A stretch of 21,884 bases of DNA. Origin: Planctomycetota bacterium. GTDB lineage: Bacteria; Planctomycetota; Planctomycetia; Pirellulales; UBA1268. Each line of letters opens with the position of its first letter. The first letter of the stretch is position 1. Below, one piece after another: positions 14,906 to 21,884 of the stretch. The notes below the pieces were generated by a model. That model was not told the origin of the DNA and did not search any database. It saw only the letters and a list, made by a program, of their open reading frames with translations. The stretch is taken from the NCBI GenBank assembly GCA_003669255.1, contig QWPO01000151.1, forward strand, positions 1 through 21,884, in the 5' to 3' direction. Position numbers and translations under genes: made by a program.

Positions 14906-16431
14906 GCCCGTCTGTGCTTCCGTCGCCGGAACCTCCTGCCTCGGCCGCCGACATCGCGCGGCAGGTGGCCGCTGGGCGGGTGCTGGCGGCCGATGTGCTG
15001 GCGGCATCGCTGCGACTGCACGAGGAATGGGCGTCGCGGCTCAACGGGCTCGTGCAGCTGCGGCGCCGCGAAGCGGAGGCTGAGGCGACTGCGATCGATG
15101 ACACGATCGCGAAGAGGGCGTCGGGCGCCGGGCCCCTGGCGGGCGTGCCGGTGAGCGTGAAAGAGTGCTTCGCCGTGCGTGGGCTCGCGACGACGCTCGG
15201 TATTCTCAGCCGACGCGGTCTCGTGGACGGTGAAGACGCCGAAATCGTTCGCCGCGTTCGGGCCGCCGGGGCCGTCGTGATCGGCAAGGCCAACGTTCCG
15301 CAGGCGATGTATCTCCACGAGACGGATAACCCCGTGTGGGGCCTGACACGGCATCCGCTCGACGCGACGCGTGGTCCTGGCGGCTCGAGCGGCGGGGATG
15401 CCGCCCTGGTGGCGGCTGGGGTGGTGCCGCTTGGTATCGGCAACGATCTCGCCGGCAGCCTGCGGCAACCTGCGAACGCGTGCGGCATCGCCGCGATCAT
15501 GCCGCGGACCGCCGCGCTTGGCGAAGGGGGAGGATTCGACACGCTTCCTGGCCTGCAGGCAGTCCGCCCCCGCGCCGGCTTTCTCGCCCGGACTGTCGAC
15601 GACCTCGGACTCGCCATTGCCGCGATTGGCGCCGCTTGTCCGGCGGCCGTGGTCCCGTCAAAACCGCGGCGGGTCGCGTGGTGGGATGACACAGGCCCAA
15701 TCCCACCGTCACCCGCCGTCTCTCGCGCCGTGCATGAGGCGGTGGCACGGCTCGAGTCTCACGGGCTCGAGGTTGTCCGTGTGGCCGGTGACATCGCCAC
15801 TGAGGCGGCCTGGCTGCTGCTCGGGATCGTGGCCGCCGACGGTGGCGACGACGTGCGGAGGCTTTTCGCCGGAAGTCGCCCTACGAAGGGCGTCGGGAAA
15901 CTCCTCGCGATCGCCCGCCTGCCGCGTCGCTGGCGGCCGTTTGTGGCGGCCGTGCTCCGGCTCACGGGCAACAGGAGCGAGGCGGAAGGCGTGCTGCGGA
16001 CAGGCCGACGCACACCGGCGGAACGTGCGGGCCTGATCGCCGCCCGCGACACCCTGGCGACGCGGTTCTCTGCGGCCGTCACTGGCTGCGATGCGGTGGT
16101 CTGCCCCGTGTCGGCGGTGCCGGCGCTTCGCCAGGGGAGCGCGGCCCGGCTCGTGCTCGCTGCGGCGCCATGCCTGCTGGCCAACCTGTTTGACCTGCCA
16201 GCCGGTGCCGTGCCGGTGACGACCGTTCGGACTGACGAGGAGCGGCACCGCCCGTGGAGCCTCGACCCAGTGCTCCGTGCCGCCGCCGCCACCGATCGTG
16301 GCAGCGCCGGCCTTCCCGTCGGCGTGCAGGTGGTCGGCTGCCCGGGACGCGACGAGGCCACCGTGCTCCACGTCATGCGGCTGATCGAGGCCGGCCGTGA
16401 GCGGCCTACGCGTTCATGCGGGCCGCGATAA
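14902..16431 (+). CDS. Amidase signature family hydrolase
   Basis: A 509-aa enzyme of the family that includes GatA and fatty acid amide hydrolase. The Ser-cisSer-Lys triad is complete: Lys87 (PVSVKECF), Ser162 (GPGGSSGGD) and Ser186 (GNDLAGSLRQPA). The spacings of 75 and 24 residues equal those of known family members. The first Gly-Ser segment and ANVPQ (after IGKA) also match. It starts at GTG, overlapping the preceding stop (GTGA). The substrate cannot be read from sequence. It is not convincing as GatA, as the C-terminal half differs and no gatB or gatC is near. The C-terminus overlaps the convergent cheB stop by 26 bases. Coupling to the upstream membrane protein suggests a joint role. 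Confidence 0.88.
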   Translation: MSPSVLPSPEPPASAADIARQVAAGRVLAADVLAASLRLHEEWASRLNGLVQLRRREAEAEATAIDDTIAKRASGAGPLAGVPVSVKECFAVRGLATTLGILSRRGLVDGEDAEIVRRVRAAGAVVIGKANVPQAMYLHETDNPVWGLTRHPLDATRGPGGSSGGDAALVAAGVVPLGIGNDLAGSLRQPANACGIAAIMPRTAALGEGGGFDTLPGLQAVRPRAGFLARTVDDLGLAIAAIGAACPAAVVPSKPRRVAWWDDTGPIPPSPAVSRAVHEAVARLESHGLEVVRVAGDIATEAAWLLLGIVAADGGDDVRRLFAGSRPTKGVGKLLAIARLPRRWRPFVAAVLRLTGNRSEAEGVLRTGRRTPAERAGLIAARDTLATRFSAAVTGCDAVVCPVSAVPALRQGSAARLVLAAAPCLLANLFDLPAGAVPVTTVRTDEERHRPWSLDPVLRAAAATDRGSAGLPVGVQVVGCPGRDEATVLHVMRLIEAGRERPTRSCGPR

Positions 16432-17410
16432 CGCTCGACATTCGGTCGATGGCGAGCACCTCGCAGGCCGCGCCTGCGTCGATCGCCGCCTTCGGCATGC
16501 TGAACACGACGCTCGTCGCCTCGTTCTGCGCGATCGTGTGCCAGCCGCGCGTGCGGAGCTTCATCAGCCCCCTGGCTCCGTCGCGGCCCATGCCCGTCAA
16601 CAGGACGGCAGTGCCGGTCTGCGGCCAGTAATCGGCGACGCTCTCAAAGAACACGTCGACACTGGGGCGGAAGAAGACGTCGCGGGGTTCCTGGCGGTAT
16701 TCCAGCGTGCGGGCCTTGGTGAGCACGAGGTGGTCGTTCGTGCCGGCGAGCAGCACGTCGCCAGCCAGCGGCTGCTGGCCGTGCTCCGCCACGCGGACCG
16801 CTCGGCCCGTGCGGTCGCCGAGCCACTTGGCGAGCCCCGGTGCAAAAGCCACATCGACATGCTGCACGATGACGACCGCGACGTTCCAATCGTGGGGCAG
16901 CGGGAACAGAAGGTCGGAGATCGCCTTGGGCCCTCCGGTGGAAGCCCCCACCAACAGCAGCCGGGGAGGCGACGTCGAGGCCGCGGCTCGGCGGGCCCGC
17001 CGGGGGTCGGCGGTCGCCCCCACGAGTTTGGCGATCGTGCCGATCTTTTCCACGAGCGCACCGGCCCCGGAAACCTCGCCTGCGGGGCCAAGCATCGGCG
17101 TATCGACCGCGTCGAGGGCTCCGTAGCCCATCGCGTCGTACACCAGGGAGATGTTGCCGCTCACGGTCGCCGTCACCACCAAAATCGCACACGGGGCGGT
17201 GGCCATGATCTGGCGGGTGGCCTGCGAGCCGTCCATGTGCGGCATCAGTAGGTCCATCAGGATCAGGTCGGGACGGTCGCGCTTCGCCATCGCGATCGCC
17301 TCGACGCCGTCGCTCGCCGTCCAGACCACCTCGTGGTCGGGCAGGCTGTCAACCACGCGCCGCAGAGCTTCGCACGCCGCCTTCAGGTCGTTGACGATCC
17401 CGATTCGCAT
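16406..17410 (-). CDS. wspF: CheB-type methylesterase of Wsp type (WspF-like)
   Basis: A 334-aa protein that removes methyl groups from chemoreceptors. The N-terminal receiver starts MRIGIVNDLKAACEALRRVV, the characteristic WspF opening, with phosphoacceptor Asp53 (LILMDLLMPHMDG). The C-terminal methylesterase has VGASTGGP (catalytic Ser), VIVQHVD (His) and LLTGMGRDGARG (Asp). Two receiver residues differ from the usual set: the first acidic position is Asn7, and the invariant Lys before Pro is Thr (GALDAVDTP). AGGAA lies seven bases upstream of the ATG, and the gap to cheA is nine bases. It is the last gene of the operon. In the Wsp system it resets the signal; loss hyperactivates signalling. 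Confidence 0.9.
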   Translation of the reverse strand: MRIGIVNDLKAACEALRRVVDSLPDHEVVWTASDGVEAIAMAKRDRPDLILMDLLMPHMDGSQATRQIMATAPCAILVVTATVSGNISLVYDAMGYGALDAVDTPMLGPAGEVSGAGALVEKIGTIAKLVGATADPRRARRAAASTSPPRLLLVGASTGGPKAISDLLFPLPHDWNVAVVIVQHVDVAFAPGLAKWLGDRTGRAVRVAEHGQQPLAGDVLLAGTNDHLVLTKARTLEYRQEPRDVFFRPSVDVFFESVADYWPQTGTAVLLTGMGRDGARGLMKLRTRGWHTIAQNEATSVVFSMPKAAIDAGAACEVLAIDRMSSVIAARMNA

Positions 17411-17419
17411 GGGCCGTTC

Positions 17420-19726
17420 CTACGCCGTTGCCTCGCCGATCAGATCGATGATCGTATCGACGAAGGTCTCATCGTGGAAACTGCTTTTCGTGAGATAGCG
17501 GTTCGCCCCGGCATCGAGCCCGCGGAGCCGGTCTTCCTCCCGGTCCTTGTAGGAGACGATCACGACGGGCGTTTCCCGGCGGGCCGGGTCGGCCTTGATG
17601 AGTGAAACCAGCCCGATTCCGTCCATCCGAGGCATGTCGACGTCGGTCACGACGAGGTCGTAATGGGTGCCGCGGATCGCGTTCCAGCCGTCCATGCCGT
17701 CGACGGCGACGTCGACCGTGAAGCCGCGGGCCTGGAGAAGTTGCCTTTCGAGTTCGCGGACCGTGATCGAGTCGTCCACCACGAGGATCCGCTTTCGCTG
17801 GCGGGCCTGTTCCGCCATCCGCTCGAACTCGACCCGCGAGAGTCGGCGGCCCATCAGCACGTTGTCGATCGAGCGGACGAGATCCTCGACGTCGACGATC
17901 AGCACCGGGTCGCCGTTCTCCAGGAGCGACGCGCTGTTGACGTCGGGCACCTTGCCGAGCCGGGGGTCGAGGGGTCGCACTTCGAGGTCTCGCTCGCCCA
18001 GGAAGGAGTCGACGATCATGCCGAACTGCTGTCCCCGGTCGCTGATCACCACCACGGGCATCGGATCGGCCGGAGGCTGCCCCGTCGTCTCGAGGATCTG
18101 GGCGGCCATCACCAGGCCGATGGAGACGCCGTCACGGTCGAAATACTGGCGGCCCTCCACCGTGCGGATGCTGGCGGCCGGACAGAACAAGATCTGGTCG
18201 ATTCGCGTCAACGGGAAGGCGTAGGGCTCGCCGCCGATCTGCACGAGGAGCGCACGGATCACCGACATCGTGATCGGAAGCTGGAGCGTGAACGTGGTCT
18301 GGCGGCCGGTCTGGGTGGCCACCCGAACGCTGCCCCCCACGTTCTTGACCATGCTCTGCACGACGTCCAGCCCCACGCCGCGGCCCGAGATCTCGGTGAC
18401 CTGGTCCTTGGTGGAGAAGCCGGGCAGGAAGAGGAACTCGAGCAACTCAAGCTCAGTGAGCTGATCAGCGACCTGGCGGGCGACGAGGCCGCGGGCCACC
18501 GCCTTCGCACGGAGGTGTTCGACGTCGATTCCCCGGCCGTCGTCGGTGAGTGTGATCTGGAGCATGCCGGCGCGGTGACGAGCCTCCAGACGGATCGTGC
18601 CGGCCGGGGGCTTCCCCGCCGTCTCACGGTCGGCCGGAAGCTCGATACCGTGGTCGAGCGAGTTGCGGATCAGGTGGGAGAGCGGGGCCTCGAGCTTGTC
18701 GAGGATGTCACGGTCGACGCCCGTCTGCTCGCCGCGGACCTCGAACCGGACCTGCTTGCCGAGCGTGCGGGCCACGTCGCGGACAAGCCGGGGAAATCCG
18801 CGGATGCCGTCGGCGAGCGGCCGCATGCGGCTGACGATCACCTCGTGGTGGAGCCGGTTGGAAAGGTCCTCGTTGCGGCGGGCAAAGCTCTCGAAGTCCT
18901 CGACGTGCCGCGTGAGCGCCGCGAGGGCGGCATCGGAACGCTCGCGGATGGTCGTCAGCATCGCGGTGATCGTGCCGGGCACGGCGATGTCACCGGCCTT
19001 GAGCTTCTCGTCGAGGGCAGCGATAGCGTCGCAGATATCAACTTCGGATGCGCGGAGTTGCAGAAGCGAGTCGACGAACGGCCTGAGTTGCCGCGTTTCC
19101 ACCAGTGACTCACCGGCGAGGCCGACGAGACGCGTCAGGCTGTCGGCCGAGACTCGGACCACGCGGTCGGCCTGCTCGGCCGGCCGCGTGGCCGGGGCCG
19201 GCGTGTCGGTCGGTTTTGCGGCCGTCGCTGGGGCGGCGACCGAATCCGCGGCGGATGTCCCACCCGGCAGGCCGGGCGGCGTCTTGGCCGGTTCCGGTGC
19301 CGGCACCTGCGTTTGCACCGCAGCCTGATCGGCGACCATCGTGCCGAGATCATCGACGAGCCGCTCGGCCCGGCTCGGCCACTCGCTCGCCGGTGAGAGG
19401 GCGTCGTCTGACTTGGCGATCGCTGACAGGAAGTCAATGCCCGCCAGGATGCGGTCGGCGTGCTCCGGCTTCACACGGAAGGTTCCCTTCCCTGCGCCGA
19501 CGAACACGTCTTCGAGCGCGTGGGCGACGCGGACGGCGGGGTCGAGCCCCACGATGCGGGCCGCACCCTTGAGCGAGTGCGCCGCCCGCATCATCGACTC
19601 CACGGTCTCAGGTGACCGCTCCAGCTCCTCGATGGCGAGCACGCCCGCTGAGAGGACCGCCGTCTGGCTCTCAGCTTCCAGCCGGAAGAGTTCGAGCATC
19701 GAGAATCCGCTCAGGTCGTCAGCCAC
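17420..19726 (-). CDS. wspE: Hybrid CheA histidine kinase with C-terminal receiver (WspE-like)
   Basis: A 768-aa kinase. Domains in order: HPt (1-110) with phosphorylated His50 in RAAHSLKGAARIVG; a Pro/Ala-rich linker (about 130-190) in place of a clear P2 domain; dimerisation; HATPase with N box HLIRNSLDHGIELP, G1 DDGRGID and the F/G2 region FLPGFSTKDQVTEISGRGVGLDVV; CheW-like domain (about 505-635); and a receiver (about 645-768) with Asp695 in LVVTDVDMPRMDG and Lys in YLTKS. This HPt-to-receiver plan is that of WspE. It starts at GTG with GGAGG six bases upstream; ATG at 19699 is an alternative. It phosphorylates CheB and an output regulator, or its own receiver. The gap to the preceding cheW is 12 bases. 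Confidence 0.94.
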   Translation of the reverse strand: MADDLSGFSMLELFRLEAESQTAVLSAGVLAIEELERSPETVESMMRAAHSLKGAARIVGLDPAVRVAHALEDVFVGAGKGTFRVKPEHADRILAGIDFLSAIAKSDDALSPASEWPSRAERLVDDLGTMVADQAAVQTQVPAPEPAKTPPGLPGGTSAADSVAAPATAAKPTDTPAPATRPAEQADRVVRVSADSLTRLVGLAGESLVETRQLRPFVDSLLQLRASEVDICDAIAALDEKLKAGDIAVPGTITAMLTTIRERSDAALAALTRHVEDFESFARRNEDLSNRLHHEVIVSRMRPLADGIRGFPRLVRDVARTLGKQVRFEVRGEQTGVDRDILDKLEAPLSHLIRNSLDHGIELPADRETAGKPPAGTIRLEARHRAGMLQITLTDDGRGIDVEHLRAKAVARGLVARQVADQLTELELLEFLFLPGFSTKDQVTEISGRGVGLDVVQSMVKNVGGSVRVATQTGRQTTFTLQLPITMSVIRALLVQIGGEPYAFPLTRIDQILFCPAASIRTVEGRQYFDRDGVSIGLVMAAQILETTGQPPADPMPVVVISDRGQQFGMIVDSFLGERDLEVRPLDPRLGKVPDVNSASLLENGDPVLIVDVEDLVRSIDNVLMGRRLSRVEFERMAEQARQRKRILVVDDSITVRELERQLLQARGFTVDVAVDGMDGWNAIRGTHYDLVVTDVDMPRMDGIGLVSLIKADPARRETPVVIVSYKDREEDRLRGLDAGANRYLTKSSFHDETFVDTIIDLIGEATA

Positions 19727-19738
19727 GGCAGCCTCCGC

Positions 19739-20461
19739 TCATGACGACACCGCCTCGCGCAAGGCCTCGAAGAGGCGAACCTCGTCGAGGAGCGCGACCG
19801 TGCGATCCTGCCACTCAAAGAGCGCCGACGAGCAGCGGGCCGCCGCCTGACTCACCGTCGACGGCACGGGCCGGAGATCGGCCTTGCCGACCCGGTGCAC
19901 ACCAGCGACCTCGTCGACGCCCACGACCAACCGCTCCGCCGTCGGGCCAGACGCACGCTCCAGCACGATCAGTCGGCCGGCACCGTCCGCGGGGCTGCCG
20001 GCCTGAGGCGGTGCCGCTTGCGGGCCACCCGGCAGCCCGAGGACCGCATGGAGGGACACGCAGAGCTGCAACTGCCCGCGGACGTTGACGATGCCCGCGA
20101 GCGCCGTTCCCGAGCGGTGTGGTACCGAATGGAGCATGCGAGAAGGTGTCACCTCGACGAGCGCCGCCGTTGGCAGCGACAGCCACTCGTGGTCGACGCG
20201 GAACACGAGCACGCTGGTCTCGGCCGCCCCAGCCGTCTCGGCCGGTTCCTCCAGGATCGCCTGCCAGGCGTCGAGGTAGCCCTCCGGGGCGGGTCGGTCG
20301 AAGAACGACCTGGCCGCGTCGGCCAACACCGGGCAGTTGCGGCAGTGCACAAAGGCCTGCAGCTCTGGACAGCTGCGGTCGCCGGCGACGCCGATCACCC
20401 TCCAGCACTCGGGCATCGGTGCGGTCACGGCCGGCGTCTCATGGCGTGCGCGGTCGATCAT
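19739..20461 (-). CDS. wspD: CheW-type scaffold with N-terminal Cys cluster (WspD-like)
   Basis: A 240-aa coupling protein. The CheW core spans about residues 82-235 (SVLVFRVDHEWLSLPTAALVEV, then GIVNVRGQLQLCVSLHAVLGL). Ahead of it is an extra region with CWRVIGVAGDRSC, then VHCRNCP: Cys19, 31, 40 and 43, followed by an FFDR and GYLDAW block. From memory the same Cys-rich N-terminus occurs in WspD proteins, which supports the Wsp assignment. Cys spacing C-x11-C-x8-C-x2-C could bind a metal or be redox-active. The start codon overlaps the cheR stop by four bases (ATGA), so translation is coupled. It links receptors to the CheA kinase. Confidence 0.9.
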   Translation of the reverse strand: MIDRARHETPAVTAPMPECWRVIGVAGDRSCPELQAFVHCRNCPVLADAARSFFDRPAPEGYLDAWQAILEEPAETAGAAETSVLVFRVDHEWLSLPTAALVEVTPSRMLHSVPHRSGTALAGIVNVRGQLQLCVSLHAVLGLPGGPQAAPPQAGSPADGAGRLIVLERASGPTAERLVVGVDEVAGVHRVGKADLRPVPSTVSQAAARCSSALFEWQDRTVALLDEVRLFEALREAVSS

Positions 20462-21714
20462 GACGACGACTTCCTGGCGAAGGCGCGGGCGGCAGACTGC
20501 CGGTACGTTTCGGCCATGCGAGTATCACCGCGTTGCCGCGCGAGCAGGGCGAGGGCGAGGAGCGCCTCCTCGTTGGCGGCGTCGAGGTAGAGCGTCTTGT
20601 GGAGGCAGCCCTCGGCGCGGTCGAGGTCGCCGAGCGATTGGTGCAGCATGCCCATCAGGAAGAACAACTCAGGTGATGGGGGCAGGGCAGTGCGGTGCCG
20701 CTCGCAGAGTTCGAGGGCCTCGAGGTGTCGCCGCTCGTTGGCGAGCGCCCCTGCCTGCTCGAGCACGCTGCTGAGTGTCGGCGGCTGTTCAACCGGACGG
20801 CCGGGAGCAATCTGGGGTGCGGCAACGAGCGGCGGTGCCGTGGGCCGCGCCGGGGCACGAGGCTTCGCAGCGGCCGCGGGGGGAGTGGCTTGCCGGGCGT
20901 CGGCAGGCCCGCTGGTGGAGGGCAGGTGAACGCCGCGGCGGAGGGCGAACAGCGAGGCAGCCCCGGCGGGGATCCAGTCGCCCCTGAGGATCGGCGGCTC
21001 AGCCGCGCCCAGCACCAGGATGCCGTCGTTTCGGAGCAGACGGTTGAGCGTCCGCTCCATCTGTCCCCGGGCTTCCGCCGTGAGGTAGATCAGGAGGTTG
21101 CGGCAAAAGACGACGTCGTACCCTCCACGCTCCGCCATGGATCGGTCGTCGAGGAGGTTCGCCCAGTCGAACCTCACGCAGCGGCGAACCCGGTCGTCGA
21201 GCACGGCCGTCGAGCCTTCCGTGCGAAACCAGCGGTCGCGAAACGTGCAGTCAGCATTCCGGAACGCGTTGGCGGAATACCGTCCACGTTGGGCACGCTC
21301 CAGGGCGGCCCGGCTCACGTCGACGGCATCGATGGAGAACTGCGTCGGCTGGAGGCCGGCATCCAGCAGCGCCATCGCGACGGAGTAGGGCTCCTCTCCC
21401 GATGCGCATGGGGCGCAGAGAATCCGGACCGGCGACCGCCCGGGAAGCGAGGCGAGCGTGACGGCGACATCGGCCACGAAGTTGAAGACCTGGCGGTCGC
21501 GGAAGAACCAGCTCTCGGCGACGATCACGTCCTCGACCAGCCGGTCGCGTTCGGCGGGGTCGGAACGCACGGTGGCGGCGTAGGCCTCGGGGTCGCCGAC
21601 TCCCAGCGCGTCCATGCGGCCGCGGATCGCGCGGGCGAGCGACGGCGTGCCGATCGTGGAGGCATCCAGCCCGATCCAGTTCCGCAGCAGGTCCACGGCG
21701 GCGTCGATGTTCAT
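20458..21714 (-). CDS. wspC: CheR methyltransferase with C-terminal TPRs (WspC-like)
   Basis: A 418-aa enzyme that methylates receptor glutamates with SAM. It has an N-terminal helical CheR domain (1-75) ending in ESWFFRD, the SAM-binding motif CAPCASGEEPYS (about 100-111), and FCRNLLIYL (about 203-211). A Pro/Ala-rich linker (about 275-315) leads to tetratricopeptide-type repeats (about 315-410), with units such as LANERRHLEALELCERHRTALP and LGDLDRAEGCLHKTLYLDAANEEALLAL. CheR with C-terminal TPRs is the WspC layout. Start and stop both overlap neighbouring cheW genes by four bases. The TPRs probably dock the enzyme to a partner. Confidence 0.92.
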   Translation of the reverse strand: MNIDAAVDLLRNWIGLDASTIGTPSLARAIRGRMDALGVGDPEAYAATVRSDPAERDRLVEDVIVAESWFFRDRQVFNFVADVAVTLASLPGRSPVRILCAPCASGEEPYSVAMALLDAGLQPTQFSIDAVDVSRAALERAQRGRYSANAFRNADCTFRDRWFRTEGSTAVLDDRVRRCVRFDWANLLDDRSMAERGGYDVVFCRNLLIYLTAEARGQMERTLNRLLRNDGILVLGAAEPPILRGDWIPAGAASLFALRRGVHLPSTSGPADARQATPPAAAAKPRAPARPTAPPLVAAPQIAPGRPVEQPPTLSSVLEQAGALANERRHLEALELCERHRTALPPSPELFFLMGMLHQSLGDLDRAEGCLHKTLYLDAANEEALLALALLARQRGDTRMAETYRQSAARAFARKSSS

Positions 21715-21884
21715 TGCGGCACCGTCGGGCTCGCGGGAAACAGGCCGGAGGAGACGTCTCCGGGCAGGAGTTTCTCGACCTCGAGCAGCTGGATCGTACG
21801 TCCGCTGATGCGGAGGATGCGTCCCAGAAACGGGGCGCTGCCGAACGCGAGGGAAGGCAGCGAGGCCTCAGCCTCCTCGGCGGA
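21711..21884 (-). CDS. wspB: CheW-like protein, C-terminal part (WspB-like)
   Basis: The last 57 residues of a gene running off the window end. The frame (from base 21884 downward) gives PFLGRILRISGRTIQLLEVEKLLPG, then a short tail SPTVPQ, and stops with TGA overlapping the cheR ATG (ATGA). RISGRTIQLLEVEKLL is the usual end of a CheW/WspB fold, where the last strand and helix carry LLDxxRLL. By position it corresponds to wspB, the first CheW of a Wsp operon; a receptor (wspA) would be expected further upstream, outside the window. Confidence 0.75.
   Translation of the reverse strand, partial: SAEEAEASLPSLAFGSAPFLGRILRISGRTIQLLEVEKLLPGDVSSGLFPASPTVPQ

Noticed and set aside
12740..15007. 755-residue open frame on the minus strand, and a 549-residue one at 12826-14475
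   Set aside because: Both lie antisense to the acidic membrane protein gene. Their products are Arg/Gly- or Ser-rich with no domain pattern, while the plus-strand gene has a ribosome binding site, a membrane helix and coupling to the amidase. GC-rich codons make such shadows common.
16406..16431. 26-base overlap of the amidase and cheB ends as a possible annotation error or frameshift
   Set aside because: Both C-termini read naturally to their stop codons, and small tail-to-tail overlaps are common in compact genomes.
17663..19108. 481-residue open frame on the plus strand
   Set aside because: It is antisense to the clearly conserved cheA gene; its product is His/Arg/Asp-rich and shows no motif.

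Overview
The window looks like chromosome from a high-GC planctomycete, probably Pirellulales-like. This is inferred from the gene families and the very GC-rich codon use, not from any marker gene. Clues are a FliW-CsrA pair, a COG1964 radical SAM protein next to an Lgt-like membrane protein, a short conserved protein that I recall only from planctomycetes ahead of a Xer recombinase, palindromic repeats built on CAGGTT/AACCTG, and a Wsp-type chemosensory operon. I saw no rRNA, tRNA, CRISPR array, insertion sequence or prophage.

Layout. Positions 1-2442 (+) hold a four-gene unit: the C-terminal part of a radical SAM enzyme related to tetraether synthase and MJ0619, two small membrane proteins that resemble each other, and an Lgt-family membrane protein with an altered signature. 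Positions 2443-2748 are a repeat-rich spacer. Then come a thioredoxin-fold protein (+), csrA and fliW (-, same operon), a lipoprotein (+), an LptF/LptG-type permease (-), comF and hemC (+), an orphan NarL-type response regulator (+), a XerC/XerD recombinase with a 77-aa partner (-), a PIG-L/BshB1-type deacetylase (-), an M32 carboxypeptidase (+), an acidic single-pass membrane protein translationally coupled to an amidase-signature enzyme (+), and finally a tightly packed operon on the minus strand (21884 to 16406): cheW (partial), cheR with TPRs, cheW with an N-terminal Cys cluster, cheA with a C-terminal receiver, and cheB.

How the parts work together. The last five genes match the wspB-wspC-wspD-wspE-wspF order of the Wsp surface-sensing system, but no diguanylate cyclase (WspR) follows wspF, so the output of this system is open. 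The csrA leader contains a hairpin that shows a GGA motif in its loop, plus two more GGA motifs, one in the ribosome binding site. This is the usual design of a CsrA-autoregulated leader and fits the FliW/CsrA partner switch. The first unit is the most interesting candidate for undescribed biology: a radical SAM enzyme of a lipid-tail-modifying family, transcribed with an Lgt-like protein that lacks the canonical Asn and Glu of its signature. That suggests modification of membrane lipids or lipoproteins, but this is inference.
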